64,000 nt of DNA. Source: Actinomycetes bacterium (lineage in GTDB: Bacteria; Actinomycetota; Acidimicrobiia; IMCC26256; JANYLB01). Every line of letters begins with the position of its first letter. The first letter of the stretch is position 1. Under the pieces are notes generated by a model. That model was not told the origin of the DNA, made no database searches, and saw only the letters and a list, made by a program, of their open reading frames with translations. The stretch lies in the NCBI GenBank assembly GCA_025363815.1, contig JANYLB010000036.1:87285-151284 (forward strand). The letters run 5' to 3'. This document shows positions 49,406 through 59,256 of this stretch, piece after piece. Made by a program: the position numbers and the translations under genes.

Positions 49406-50926
49406 ATGGCGCACGATCCCGTTGTCGATCCCGTCGTTACCGATGCCGAGCATCTCGAACCGCACTTCGTGCATGTCGGTCAAGAGGCGATCGCGCGCGA
49501 GCGGCTCGAATCAATGGCGCGTGACGGGAAGAGGCCCAACGTCCTCGTGATTCTGTTCGATGACGTCGGGTGGGGCGACTTCGGGTGTTACGGCGGCGGA
49601 GCCGCCGTCGGCGCGCCGACACCGAACATCGATCGGCTCGCGCGACGTGGGCTCCTACTCACCTCGTGCTACTCGGAGCCGTCGTGTACGCCATCGCGCG
49701 CGTCGTTGATGACGGGGAGGCTCCCGATGCGCCACGGTCTGCTGCGGCCACCCATGTACGGAGAGGCGGGCGGTCTCGATGGTGAGGTCACCATCGCCGA
49801 GCTGCTCTGCGGCGCGGGCTACGTAACTCAGGCTGTCGGGAAGTGGCACATGGGTGAGAACGTGGCGTCGCAGCCCCAGAACGTCGGCTTCGACGACTTC
49901 TACGGCTTTCTCAGCGTCTCCGACATGTACACCGAGTGGCGCGATCCGTACTTTTTTCCCGAGATCGCGTACTCGCAAGAGCGCACGAAGTGGATCGAGA
50001 ACCAGCCGTTCAACAAGTGCTTCGTGCATGCGACGAGGGGTGGTGACGTCGAGACGGTCGAAGAGGTCACGATCCCGGTCTTGTCGAAGCTCGACGACAA
50101 GTGGGCCGATTATTCCATCGAATTCATGCGCCGACACGCCGGCGGTGATCAGCCCTGGTTCCTCTACCACTGCACACGCGGCGCGCACTTCGACAACTAT
50201 CCGCTCGAGAAGTTCCTCGGTTCGTCACCGGCCAAGCATCCGTACAAGGACACGATCATTGAACTGGATGACATAGTCGGACGGCTCGTCGCGACGTTGG
50301 AGGAGACCGGAGAGCTGGATAGCACGATGATATTTCTGTCGTCTGACAACGGACCGGAGTCGTCGAGCTGGCCCGACTCGGGGTTCACGCCGTTCCGGAG
50401 TGCGAAGGGCTCAACTTGGGAAGGTGGCCAGCGGGTGCCCGGCATCGTCGTGTGGCCGGGGATGATCGAGGCCGACAGGGTGTCGGACGGGCTCTTCTCG
50501 CAGATGGATCTCTTCTCCACGATGTTGCGACTCGCCGGCGCATCTGATTCCACGCCATCGGATCGGTTCATCGACGGTGTCGACCAGACGTCGTTCCTTC
50601 TTGCTCCCGACGGACTGTCGAACCGCAAGCACATCTACTACTGGCTCGGGAGCACGCTCTCAGCGCTCCGGGTCGGCGAGTGGAAGTTCATGATCGCTTC
50701 GACATCCGATGACGATCGCGACGTGCACAACCCGAGCGGCTTCAGCGGTGTAACCCAGAAGTACACGTACGCACGGCTCTACAACCTCTATCTGGATCCG
50801 AAGGAATCGAAGTCGTACATGATTCGCAAGCTCCCCTACATAGAGACGTTCCAGCGCGCGATGGGTGCCCACGCGATGTCGTTCGCGAAGTACCCACCCA
50901 AGCGGGTGGTCGGCGGGGTCGGCTGA
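49406..50926 (+). CDS. Arylsulfatase (Cys-type formylglycine)
   Basis: 506-residue sulfatase. Asp52-Asp53 metal ligands (ILFDDVGWGDFG), signature CTPSR (Cys94-Arg98) within EPSCTPSRASLMTGRLP, then KWHMGE, LSSDNGPES. Length and motifs match arylsulfatase A-like enzymes. An N-terminal 40-residue acidic extension, no signal peptide, so probably intracellular. Formylglycine-generating enzyme not in the window. Together with the sulfatase at 33428 it points to use of sulfate esters as substrates. Confidence 0.93.
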   Translation: MAHDPVVDPVVTDAEHLEPHFVHVGQEAIARERLESMARDGKRPNVLVILFDDVGWGDFGCYGGGAAVGAPTPNIDRLARRGLLLTSCYSEPSCTPSRASLMTGRLPMRHGLLRPPMYGEAGGLDGEVTIAELLCGAGYVTQAVGKWHMGENVASQPQNVGFDDFYGFLSVSDMYTEWRDPYFFPEIAYSQERTKWIENQPFNKCFVHATRGGDVETVEEVTIPVLSKLDDKWADYSIEFMRRHAGGDQPWFLYHCTRGAHFDNYPLEKFLGSSPAKHPYKDTIIELDDIVGRLVATLEETGELDSTMIFLSSDNGPESSSWPDSGFTPFRSAKGSTWEGGQRVPGIVVWPGMIEADRVSDGLFSQMDLFSTMLRLAGASDSTPSDRFIDGVDQTSFLLAPDGLSNRKHIYYWLGSTLSALRVGEWKFMIASTSDDDRDVHNPSGFSGVTQKYTYARLYNLYLDPKESKSYMIRKLPYIETFQRAMGAHAMSFAKYPPKRVVGGVG

Positions 50927-50957
50927 GAACCTGAGGACGGGGGTAGCGTCGCTCGCT

Positions 50958-51818
50958 ATGGACCCGATGGTGGCGCGCAAGACGTGGCAGACGCTCGAAC
51001 CCGTGCACGGGATGATCTATTTCGCACCGGAAGGCCGGGAGGCGTATTCCGCCGCCGGCCTTCGCGGCAATCGCATGGGTTACTTCGCGTCGCGTGCTGC
51101 GGCGATGGGCCCGGTGCCTGCCGATGTGGTGATCGCGACCTTCTTCAACTTCGAGCCGTCGCTCGTGCGTGCGTCGATCCCAGAGGCGTGGACGCTGGCG
51201 ACACCGGAACGGGTGTTGGCCGCACGCCTCGACGCCGTCGACCGCGCGCTTCGACGCGCGTGGGGCGACGACGTGATTGCATCACCCGACCTGTCGGAAG
51301 CTGTGGCTCTCGCGCGCATCGCCGCCCTCGCCGCGACCGAGCACCCCGCAGGCCGCCCGCTCTTCGCCGGTCATGCCGCGTTGCCGTGGCCCGACGAGCC
51401 GCACCTGGCTTTGTGGCACGCGCAGGCGTTGCTCCGAGAGTTCCGCGGTGACGGTCACATAGCGATGCTCGTCTCCGAAGGGCTATCGGGGATCGAGGCG
51501 CTCGTGCTGCACGAAGCGACCGGCGAGATCTCCAGCCCGATCCTCCAAACCAGTCGGGCCTGGCCCGACGACGAGTGGACTGCAGCCATCGAGCGACTGA
51601 CGACTCGGGGTTTCCTGGAGTTGGGTGAAGAGCTGCGCCTCAGCGACGCCGGGCGATCTCATCGCCGCTACGTAGAGGACCGGACCGACGCGTTGGCGGT
51701 CGTCGCCTACGCACCCCTCGGTGACGATGGTGCTCAGCGTCTCCGCGAGATCAGCCGGCCATTGAGTCGGGCTGTGATCGACGCCGGATTGCTCATCCCC
51801 GACCCGTCGGCTTGGTAG
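50958..51818 (+). CDS. SCO6745-family protein
   Basis: 286-residue protein of the actinobacterial SCO6745 family, opening MDPMVARKTWQTLEPVHGMIYFAPE, which is the family hallmark. The C-terminal third resembles a winged helix (WTAAIERLTTRGFLELGEELRLSDAG), so DNA binding is possible. Small-molecule binding in the N-terminal part is suggested by related descriptions but not by visible motifs. ATG 50958. Follows the sulfatase by 31 bp. Convergent with the membrane protein (26-bp overlap). Confidence 0.82.
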   Translation: MDPMVARKTWQTLEPVHGMIYFAPEGREAYSAAGLRGNRMGYFASRAAAMGPVPADVVIATFFNFEPSLVRASIPEAWTLATPERVLAARLDAVDRALRRAWGDDVIASPDLSEAVALARIAALAATEHPAGRPLFAGHAALPWPDEPHLALWHAQALLREFRGDGHIAMLVSEGLSGIEALVLHEATGEISSPILQTSRAWPDDEWTAAIERLTTRGFLELGEELRLSDAGRSHRRYVEDRTDALAVVAYAPLGDDGAQRLREISRPLSRAVIDAGLLIPDPSAW

Positions 51819-53052
51819 TCGGGTCCGTTTCGCCTCCGACGTTCGCGGCGTGGGAGATGAACTGGACCGCCGCGAGATAGATCAGCAACAGCGCGAAGGC
51901 CCAAAGCAGCCGACTCGCCGAGATGTGGTTGGCGACGAGGAGGAACAGGGTCACGGCCAGAAGACCCCCGACCGCCAACCCGCGGCGGTAGCGGTGGACG
52001 AAGCGTCCGAACGTTCCGAAGTCGAGCCCGTGGTCTTCGGCCCGGTCCCCCATGCCGCCCACCGCGTCAGCGGCGGTGGTCCGGAGACGAACCGCGCTGC
52101 GCCCCGGCCCTGTCAGCCACGTGATGAACGCGACGAGCAGCCCGGTCACCATCAGGGCGCGCAGGGCGCCGCGCAGGAAGCGGATAAGTGTGTCCCACGT
52201 CGCCGCGAGCGCGTCGCGCGGGAGTGACCTGGTGGTGACCGAGTCGAGGTAGAAGCCGCGGCCCACAGCGACGGCCAAGGCGAAGACCGACGCGGCGATG
52301 GTGACGCCAATGCCCCACCGGATGATCGTCCGCCGGCGGTTCGATGAGAGCAGGATCGCGGCGCCCAGGAAGCTGAAGAGCAGGAGCGGGAGGATATAGA
52401 TCAACTTGTTGAGGAGGTTCACCCCGGATTGTGCCGACGACAACGCGCTCGCGTCGAACAGCTCGAACCGCAGCGCGAGCTTGTTGATCGGGATGTTGTC
52501 GAAGATGGTGATCCCGCGCTGGTCGAGCAGCTTACGGATCTGGAACAGAACCGCGGAGAGGTCGAGGGTCACCTTGCCGTTCCGAGTGGAGATCACCTTG
52601 CCACCGCCGGTGAGCGCGCTCTCGATCTGGTTGTGGGCGCGGGTGTTCGCGTGCTTCCAGACTGTCTGGAACGCGTTCGACCTGAGCGCGTCGCGGGCTG
52701 CGTTCTCGGTGAACTGGTGCAGCGCGTTCGTGAGTGGCCCGGCGAGGAACTGAGCCGGCTTCGGAAGCGCGTCCTTCGCTTTCTTCTGGACGTTGATCGC
52801 GTCGAACAGTGTGTTGGTAGCGTCGGCGGCAGCGGCATCGATGATTGCCGGGTTCGAGGCCAGTGGCGTGACGTTCTCGACGTAGCGGTGCGTGTCGAGA
52901 AGCTGATTCCGGGTCCACACCGAGATGACGCTCAGTGGAGCGAGGATGCAGCTCGCCACGAGGAGCACAGCGACGAGCGCCCGACGCCAGCGCGGCGCCC
53001 TGGGGGCAGGCTTGGCGGTTGTAGTCGACGCCTCGGGCGTGTTCATGGTCAT
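51793..53052 (-). CDS. Hypothetical integral membrane protein
   Basis: 419 residues. Short cytoplasmic Ala/Pro-rich N-tail, TM1 about 27-46 (ALVAVLLVASCILAPLSVIS), a large external domain (about 50-235) rich in helix-forming sequence (NQLLDTHRYVENVTPLASNP), then about five more TM segments and a tail ending DPTTKPTGRG. The tail contains no enzymatic motif. Such proteins are widespread but uncharacterised in actinobacteria. ATG 53052 preferred for its GGGAG Shine-Dalgarno 5 nt upstream. Confidence 0.8.
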   Translation of the reverse strand: MTMNTPEASTTTAKPAPRAPRWRRALVAVLLVASCILAPLSVISVWTRNQLLDTHRYVENVTPLASNPAIIDAAAADATNTLFDAINVQKKAKDALPKPAQFLAGPLTNALHQFTENAARDALRSNAFQTVWKHANTRAHNQIESALTGGGKVISTRNGKVTLDLSAVLFQIRKLLDQRGITIFDNIPINKLALRFELFDASALSSAQSGVNLLNKLIYILPLLLFSFLGAAILLSSNRRRTIIRWGIGVTIAASVFALAVAVGRGFYLDSVTTRSLPRDALAATWDTLIRFLRGALRALMVTGLLVAFITWLTGPGRSAVRLRTTAADAVGGMGDRAEDHGLDFGTFGRFVHRYRRGLAVGGLLAVTLFLLVANHISASRLLWAFALLLIYLAAVQFISHAANVGGETDPTTKPTGRG

Positions 53053-53185
53053 CGTGTCTCCCGCGAAGGTGCCTCGCGCCGGCGAGGCCATGACGAGATC
53101 GGATGCCGAAATCTAGCGCCGAGGTACCGTGATCGCCGTCATTCGCTGCCGGTGATGAGCCCGTACCGAGAACGACAGGATCACT

Positions 53186-55189
53186 GTGGACTACCCGCAC
53201 CTCTTCACACCGTTGCCGATCGGGATTCGGGAAGCGGCGAATCGAGTGGTGCTCGGCGCCCACTTCACGATGTACGGCGAGCCGAACCCCACCTTCGGCG
53301 AGCCCGGCTTCTACGGCGAGCGCTACGGCCGCTACCTGGCGCAGTCGGCCCGTGGCGGCGCTGGGATCGTGATCGCGGGCCAGGCCCAGGTGCACCCCAC
53401 CACCGCGTACCAGATGCACAACAACGCGGTCGCGTGGGATCCGGGTTGTGTAGAGCATTACCGCCGGGTCACCGAGCCGGTACACGAGCACGACACTCTG
53501 GCGTTCATCCAGCTCGCGCACAACGGCGGTGTGAACCATGCAACCTGGTCGCGGCTCCCGGTATGGTCGGCCAGCGGGATCGCGAACCACATGGAAGCGT
53601 CACGCGCGATCGAGCCAGGGGAGATCCGTGAGGTCGTCGAGCACTTCGCCCGTTCGGCCGGTCACGCCCGTGCCGGTGGGTTCGACGGCATCGAGATCCA
53701 CGCCGCGCACGGCTATCTCATCCACGAGTTCCTGTCGCCGAAGACCAATCTCCGCACCGACGGCTACGGCGGCCGCTCGCTCGACGGGCGGATGCGGCTC
53801 GTGGTAGAGATCCTCGAATCCGTGCGTTGCGCCGTCGGCGACGATGTGGTCATCGGGGTCCGGCTCGTCGGCGACGAGGAGACCCGCGACGGCAGCGGGC
53901 TCGGCCCCCACGATTGCGCCGAGATCGCGGGCCGTCTCGCCGCGGCCGGGCTCGTCGATTTCGTGAATGTGAGCGTTGGCACGTCGGGGGCAGGGATGGT
54001 GCGACCCATGTACGCGCCGCATCTGTTGGGCGTGGCCGCGACTGCGATCGTGAAAAAGGGTGTCGAGCGAGCGGGGCGCTCCGATGTCCCCGTGTTCGCG
54101 GTGCACCGGATCCTCACCCCCGACGAAGCCGAGGGCATCCTCGAACGCGGTGAGGCCGATGCGGTCACCCTCGTGCGAGCTTTGATCGCCGATCCCGAGT
54201 GGGCCGAGAAGGCCCGCAGCGGCCGAGCCGACGAGATCCGCCGCTGCACGGGCTGCAACCAGGGTTGCTACGGCAATCTCACCCAGGGGTATCCGATCAC
54301 CTGTGTGACGAACCCGGCTGTCGGACGCGAGCGCGAGCTCGGCGCGGGGACGCTCACCCCGGCGGCCGTGGCCAAGCGGGTCCTGGTCGTCGGGGGCGGG
54401 CCGGCCGGACTCGAGGCGGCGTGGGTCGCCGCGGCCCGGGGCCACGACGTCATCCTCCTCGAACGGGCCGAGGAGCTCGGGGGCAAGATCCGGCTCGCGC
54501 AGCTCCTCCCCGGCCGGGCCGAGATAGCCGACTTCGCCGACTGGCGAGCGGAGGAATGCGTCCGCAGAGGTGTCGACATTCGCCTCGGTGTCGACGCCGA
54601 TGTCGATTCAGTGCTCGCGCTCGAGCCCGACGCGGTGATCGTGGCGACGGGCGGTCGGGCGACGACCGACACCCCGTCGAAATCGCACCCGTTCCCCATC
54701 CCCGGGGCGGATCAACCGTGGGTGCTCGATCACGAAACGGCTTTGCGCGACGCCGCGTCGCTCGGGCCCCGCGTCGTGATCCTCGACGCGATCGGTCACA
54801 TCGAAGCGGTCGGTCTCGGTCATCTGCTCGCAGCCGCGGGTGTCGAGGTCGTATGTGTGAGCCCGACCGCAACCCCACTGCTGCTCGACGCGGAGACCAT
54901 GCAGAAGGCGCTGCCCCGCGCCGTGCGGGCGGGGATGGCGTGGCGGCCGAACACTGCGGTCGTGGGTGTAGGCGATCACGAGGTCACCCTCGTCGACGTG
55001 CTCTCACATGCGATAGAGATCATCGACGCGGATCAGGTCGTGATCCGGACCCACGGTGTCGCTGATGACCGGCTCTTCCGTGAGCTCGAAGGCCGTGTGC
55101 ACGAGCTTGTCCGTGTCGGCGACGCGGTGGCGGTCAGACCCGTCGACCGCGCCATCTTCGACGGCCATCTCGCCGGCAGAAGTCTTTAG
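53186..55189 (+). CDS. NADH:flavin oxidoreductase/dienoyl-CoA-reductase-like Fe-S flavoprotein
   Basis: 667-residue two-module enzyme. Residues 1-345: Old-Yellow-Enzyme FMN barrel (IEIHAAHGYLIHEFLSP, TDGYGGRSLDGRMRLV). Then a [4Fe-4S] cluster motif CTGCNQGCYGNL with a later Cys (YPITC). Residues about 390-667: FAD/NAD(P) domain with VLVVGGGPAGLEAAWVAAARG and DAVIVATGGRAT. Architecture of 2,4-dienoyl-CoA reductase, trimethylamine dehydrogenase and BaiCD/BaiH enoate reductases. Reduces an activated double bond; likely lipid or steroid catabolism from context. GTG start. Confidence 0.93.
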   Translation: MDYPHLFTPLPIGIREAANRVVLGAHFTMYGEPNPTFGEPGFYGERYGRYLAQSARGGAGIVIAGQAQVHPTTAYQMHNNAVAWDPGCVEHYRRVTEPVHEHDTLAFIQLAHNGGVNHATWSRLPVWSASGIANHMEASRAIEPGEIREVVEHFARSAGHARAGGFDGIEIHAAHGYLIHEFLSPKTNLRTDGYGGRSLDGRMRLVVEILESVRCAVGDDVVIGVRLVGDEETRDGSGLGPHDCAEIAGRLAAAGLVDFVNVSVGTSGAGMVRPMYAPHLLGVAATAIVKKGVERAGRSDVPVFAVHRILTPDEAEGILERGEADAVTLVRALIADPEWAEKARSGRADEIRRCTGCNQGCYGNLTQGYPITCVTNPAVGRERELGAGTLTPAAVAKRVLVVGGGPAGLEAAWVAAARGHDVILLERAEELGGKIRLAQLLPGRAEIADFADWRAEECVRRGVDIRLGVDADVDSVLALEPDAVIVATGGRATTDTPSKSHPFPIPGADQPWVLDHETALRDAASLGPRVVILDAIGHIEAVGLGHLLAAAGVEVVCVSPTATPLLLDAETMQKALPRAVRAGMAWRPNTAVVGVGDHEVTLVDVLSHAIEIIDADQVVIRTHGVADDRLFRELEGRVHELVRVGDAVAVRPVDRAIFDGHLAGRSL

Positions 55190-55191
55190 CT

Positions 55192-55605
55192 CTACTTCTT
55201 CAACGACTCGATCAGGCGGTCAGTCTGGGCCTGCTGCTCGTAGGAGAGGCGCGCGAGCCAGAACCGGAGGAACCCGGCTACGGAGTAGCGGACGAACAAT
55301 GCCGAGCCGACGACCGCACCGGTGAGACCCCCGAGGCCGAGCGCGAGCGCGTCGTTCTGCGAGAGCGGGTTCGTAGTGCCGTGTGACATCGGATACGCGA
55401 GGCCCGCGACGATGAGTCCCGCGATCATCAACACCACACCTACTCGCAACCACATGCGGTCGCGACCGGTCGCGGGGTCACGTACGCGCATTTCGGCGAT
55501 CTCCTGCTTGAACTGCTGCACCCGCTCTTGACCCTCGATCATCGGATCTCCACCCACTCCGCTCTGAGTTCGACTACCTGCGTCCGGCTCCTTCGGAACC
55601 GTCAT
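55192..55605 (-). CDS. Small two-TM protein at end of Liv operon
   Basis: 137 residues: acidic N-terminus, a helical segment with coiled-coil potential (GQERVQQFKQEIAEMRVRD), two transmembrane helices (about 53-72 and 85-105) and a helical C-tail (LSYEQQAQTDRLIESLKK). Not recognised. Its ATG overlaps the LivF stop by 4 bp, so it is translated with the transporter and may assist it. Convergent with the flavoprotein (2-bp gap). Confidence 0.75.
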   Translation of the reverse strand: MTVPKEPDAGSRTQSGVGGDPMIEGQERVQQFKQEIAEMRVRDPATGRDRMWLRVGVVLMIAGLIVAGLAYPMSHGTTNPLSQNDALALGLGGLTGAVVGSALFVRYSVAGFLRFWLARLSYEQQAQTDRLIESLKK

Positions 55606-56366
55606 CCGCCGAGGTACGCCTTCGACAAATCGGCCGCGAGCTCATCGGGCCGCCCGGCTCGCTCGATCCGACCGTGCACCATGATGGCCGCATAGTCGGC
55701 CACACCCAACACCGTGCTCGCGAACTGCTCGACGACGAGGATCGACACCCCCGACCGGGCGACCTGAGCCACCATCTCGTACAGCTCGGCGACGATGATC
55801 GGCGCAAGCCCCATTGACAGCTCGTCGAGGATCAAGAGCGCCGGTTCGGTCGCCATCCCCCGCGCCATCGCCAGCATCTGTTGCTCACCGCCCGACAGCG
55901 TTCCCGCGGTCTGGGTCCGACGCTCTGCCAACCGGGGGAAGCGCGAGTACGCGATCTCCTCGATCTCGGCGAGGCTGCGACCCACATAGGTCATCATCCG
56001 GAGATTCTCGCGGACGGTCAGGTTGGGGAAGATCCCTCGCCCCTCGGGGATCATGCAGAGCCCGTGACGAGCCAGCTCTTCCGGCTTCGCGCCGTTGACC
56101 CGACGCCCTGCTATCAGCACATCGCCCGCGCTGGGCACGTGCAGGCCGGCGGCGACCCGCAGCGTCGTCGTCTTGCCCGCGCCATTGGGACCCAGTAGTG
56201 CGACGACGCTGGCTTCGGGGACGACGAGGTCGACGCCGAACAACACGTCGATCCGCTCGTATGCCGCCCGGATCCCGCGCAGCTCCAACAAGTTGTGGTC
56301 TTGATGGCCCGTTTCGTTGCTTCGCGCGGGATTGTCGGGGGGTTCCACTGCGCTCAGGTTGCTCAT
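55602..56366 (-). CDS. livF: Branched-chain amino-acid-type ABC transporter ATPase (LivF-like)
   Basis: 254 residues. Walker A GPNGAGKTTTL, signature LSGGEQQMLAMARGM, Walker B LILDELSMGLAP, and MIPEGRGIFPNLTV, the LivF hallmark. A 30-residue polar N-terminal extension precedes the fold. ATG 56366 overlaps the LivG stop by 4 bp. Pairs with LivG to energise the fused permease. Substrate class (amino acid, amide, urea or aromatic acid) not determinable. Confidence 0.92.
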   Translation of the reverse strand: MSNLSAVEPPDNPARSNETGHQDHNLLELRGIRAAYERIDVLFGVDLVVPEASVVALLGPNGAGKTTTLRVAAGLHVPSAGDVLIAGRRVNGAKPEELARHGLCMIPEGRGIFPNLTVRENLRMMTYVGRSLAEIEEIAYSRFPRLAERRTQTAGTLSGGEQQMLAMARGMATEPALLILDELSMGLAPIIVAELYEMVAQVARSGVSILVVEQFASTVLGVADYAAIMVHGRIERAGRPDELAADLSKAYLGG

Positions 56367-57088
56367 CCGGGCGTCCCGAGATAGGCGGCGACGACCGCCG
56401 GGTTGGTCTGGATCTGCTGCGGGTCGCCGACCGCGATGATCCGGCCGAAATCGAGGACGTGAACCTTGTGACAGACGCGCATCACGAGGTGCACATCGTG
56501 CTCGACGAGCACCACGGCCATGCCTTCGGCCGCGAGCTCCTGGAGCAGGGCACCGAACGCCAGAGTCTCGTTCTCGTCCTGGCCCGAGGCGGGTTCGTCG
56601 AGGAGCAGGACCTCCGGCCTCGTAGCGAGCGACCGCCCGAGCTCGACGAGCCGACACTGCCCTGTGGGCAACGCGTCGACGCGCGCGTCGGCGACGGCGC
56701 CGAGACCGATCCGCTCGATGAGCGCCTCGGTGACGGCGGCTGGATCACTGCCGTCGCGTGCCCACCCCTTGCGAATGTCGGCCGCAACTCGGATGTTCTC
56801 GCGCACACTGAGAAGGCTGAAGAGCTCCAGGCGCTGGAAAGTACGGGCCAGTCCGCGGCGGGCGCGCTTCGTCGGGCTGAGGTCGTTCATGGGCGCGCCA
56901 TTGAGCTGGATGCTGCCCGAGTTCAACGGGATGAGCCCTGTGATCACGTTGAACAGCGTCGTCTTCCCGGCGCCATTCGGGCCAATGAGTCCGGTGACCA
57001 TGCCTGGATCGGCGTCGAGGTCCACCCCGTCGAGCGCCACGTTGCCGCCGAACCGGACGGTAACGCCTCTAACCGCGAGCTGCGCCAT
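56363..57088 (-). CDS. livG: Branched-chain amino-acid-type ABC transporter ATPase (LivG-like)
   Basis: 241 residues. Walker A GPNGAGKTTLF, LivG-type GLARTFQRLELFSLLSVREN, Walker B LLLDEPASGQDE and VEHDVHLVM. The signature is diverged: LPTGQCRLVELGRSL, with Pro-Thr for the usual Ser-Gly. ATG lies 20 bp inside the permease gene, so the genes are tightly coupled. Confidence 0.92.
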   Translation of the reverse strand: MAQLAVRGVTVRFGGNVALDGVDLDADPGMVTGLIGPNGAGKTTLFNVITGLIPLNSGSIQLNGAPMNDLSPTKRARRGLARTFQRLELFSLLSVRENIRVAADIRKGWARDGSDPAAVTEALIERIGLGAVADARVDALPTGQCRLVELGRSLATRPEVLLLDEPASGQDENETLAFGALLQELAAEGMAVVLVEHDVHLVMRVCHKVHVLDFGRIIAVGDPQQIQTNPAVVAAYLGTPG

Positions 57089-59216
57089 GTAGCTCCACCT
57101 CGGTGAGTCCGAGCACTCGGTCGAGGTCGCGCACGTCGTCGTCTGTCCACGGTTCGGTCACGCCGCGCCACTCGAGCGGGACCACGCCGTCGGCGCGTTC
57201 TCGCCTGAGCAAGGTGGCGGCCACTACGGCGACGAGAGGGGTCGTCATCGTGAGCAGCGCGTACGTCCAATTGTCGATGGCGTCGAGCATCCGGATGGCG
57301 TAGAGACCGGCGAGCACGACAACCGTGGCCACGAGCACGATCCGCGACTTAGCGATGGGCATGAAGCCTTCTCGCAGATCGTGGACCGCGCCGTTCGGGT
57401 TGCGTCCGAGGCCGATACCTGCGAGTCCGGGCAGGATCACCAGGTACTGCGAGACCGACGGCAGGAGGGCCGCGAGCAGCGGGAGCAGCCCGGCGAGCGA
57501 AACCGCGCCGAACAACGCGCCGCCGGCGGCTCCGATGCCGCCGACGACCGCCAACGCGAAGATCGGGAGACCGGTGACGAGGTCGAAGTTCTGGGGTGAG
57601 ACCGACGAGAGCTGGGAGCCGAGCAGCGCACCACCGAGCCCGGCCATCCCTGCCGACAGGGCGAACACTGTCACCTTGGTGCCGAGCAGGTTGAGACCGA
57701 GGGTCGCGCACGCGGCCTCGCTGTCTTTCATGGCGAGCAATCGTCGCCCGAAGCGGCCGCGCCGGATCGCGACGACGAGCAGGGAAAGCAGGGCGAAAAC
57801 GGAGCTGAGCAAGACCATCTGGGAACCCGGCGTGTCAAACGTAAAGCCGAACAGTCTGAGGGGATCGACCGACACCGATCCTTGTTGGAAGAGGTCGATG
57901 TTGAACAAGCCGAACACGGAGAACTTCGGCAGGGTGAAGATCCAGCGGTCGAGCGCGATCGCGAACGCCGCGGTGCCGAGTGCGAGGTAGATGCCGGAGA
58001 GGCGCAGGGCGGGAAGCGCGATCACCGCCCCGATCGCCGCGGTGATGAGCACCGCCCATACCAACGCGATCGGATTGCCGTTGTGGCCGAGATGGGCCAT
58101 CACGATCGCGCCGATGCCCGCGAAGCTGAGTTGGCACAGCGACACCTGGCCGGCGAACCCGACGAGCGGAACGAGCGACAGTGCGATGATTCCGACGGAG
58201 AAGACGCGCCCGTAGGTGACGAGGTCGGGTTGGCTCATGGTCGTGGCGAGCACGACACCCGCTGCTGTGACCCCCGCCGCGAAGCCGAGAGCGCCTCTGC
58301 GGCTCGGCATCGGGAAGAACTCGCGCGAGCGCGTCCGGCCGCGCAGACGCGGGTTCGGCAGTAGGAGCAACACGATGAAGAGCAGGATCGCCGGACTCGC
58401 GAGGCGCAACCCAGGGAGGTACTGGTTCTGAGGGAGGTACCCGGAGAGATAGCCCTCGGTGCAACCGACGACGATCGCGCCGACGAACACCAGCGGAAAA
58501 CTGCGCAGACGGCCAAAGATCGCGGCCGCGTAGGCGCTGATGATGAGCAGTGAGAGCGTCCCCGCCTCCAGCGGCACGAGCGGCGCGATGAGGATGCCGC
58601 CCAGCGCTGCCAGTGAGGAGCCGATGGCCCACGCGAACATCGAGACCCGGTGCGGTCGCGCGCCGTTGAGTGTCGCGAGCGGTCGGTCGTCGACCGCCGC
58701 TCGCATCGCGATGCCGATCCGCGTCGCGTAGAGCAGGAATCGCAGTCCGATCGCCACTGCGATGGCTACCGCGATCGTGATGAGCTGGTGCCACGTGATG
58801 GTCGTCGGGCCGATCGCGAGGGGTTTGCTGGTTGCGAAGAAGGTCGCGTAGGGCCGGCTGACGTTCGGATCCCAAATGATCTGCGCGAGTCCGATCATGC
58901 CGATCAGCAATGAGATCGACACCACGAGCTTGGTCGTCTCCGAGGTGTCTTGGAGACCGCGCATGATGACGCGGTCGATGAGGATGCCGAACAGGGGAGC
59001 GAGCACGAAGAGCACGACGATCAGTGCGACCGGCGTCGGCCAACCCCAGGAGAACCGCAGCTGCCAGTAGGTGAACGCGGCGAGCATGCCGATCGCGCCC
59101 TGGGCGAAGTTGAAGATGCCCGTCGTCGTGTAGGTGAGGACGAGTCCGCTCGCGATCACGGCGTAGATCGCCGAGGTCGCCAGCCCCACGATCGTGAAGG
59201 TCAGGAACTTGTCCAC
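57069..59216 (-). CDS. Fused LivH-LivM ABC permease
   Basis: 715 residues in one chain where most operons have two genes. N-terminal half LivH-like (TTTGIFNFAQGAIGMLAAF, IGIAMRAAVDDRPLATLNGA), C-terminal half from about 320 LivM-like (ISLVPLVGFAGQVSLCQLSF-type segment, LAMKDSEAACATLGLNL, LPIFALAVVGGIGAAGG). About 16-18 hydrophobic helices. A charged C-tail of 70 residues (PWTDDDVRDLDRVLGL) ends over the LivG start. GTG start. Forms the full membrane channel for the Liv-type importer. Confidence 0.93.
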   Translation of the reverse strand: MDKFLTFTIVGLATSAIYAVIASGLVLTYTTTGIFNFAQGAIGMLAAFTYWQLRFSWGWPTPVALIVVLFVLAPLFGILIDRVIMRGLQDTSETTKLVVSISLLIGMIGLAQIIWDPNVSRPYATFFATSKPLAIGPTTITWHQLITIAVAIAVAIGLRFLLYATRIGIAMRAAVDDRPLATLNGARPHRVSMFAWAIGSSLAALGGILIAPLVPLEAGTLSLLIISAYAAAIFGRLRSFPLVFVGAIVVGCTEGYLSGYLPQNQYLPGLRLASPAILLFIVLLLLPNPRLRGRTRSREFFPMPSRRGALGFAAGVTAAGVVLATTMSQPDLVTYGRVFSVGIIALSLVPLVGFAGQVSLCQLSFAGIGAIVMAHLGHNGNPIALVWAVLITAAIGAVIALPALRLSGIYLALGTAAFAIALDRWIFTLPKFSVFGLFNIDLFQQGSVSVDPLRLFGFTFDTPGSQMVLLSSVFALLSLLVVAIRRGRFGRRLLAMKDSEAACATLGLNLLGTKVTVFALSAGMAGLGGALLGSQLSSVSPQNFDLVTGLPIFALAVVGGIGAAGGALFGAVSLAGLLPLLAALLPSVSQYLVILPGLAGIGLGRNPNGAVHDLREGFMPIAKSRIVLVATVVVLAGLYAIRMLDAIDNWTYALLTMTTPLVAVVAATLLRRERADGVVPLEWRGVTEPWTDDDVRDLDRVLGLTEVELHGAARG

Positions 59217-59256
59217 GTTCTCCCTGCGGCTGTGCCGGACCGGCGAGCGTCGGTTG

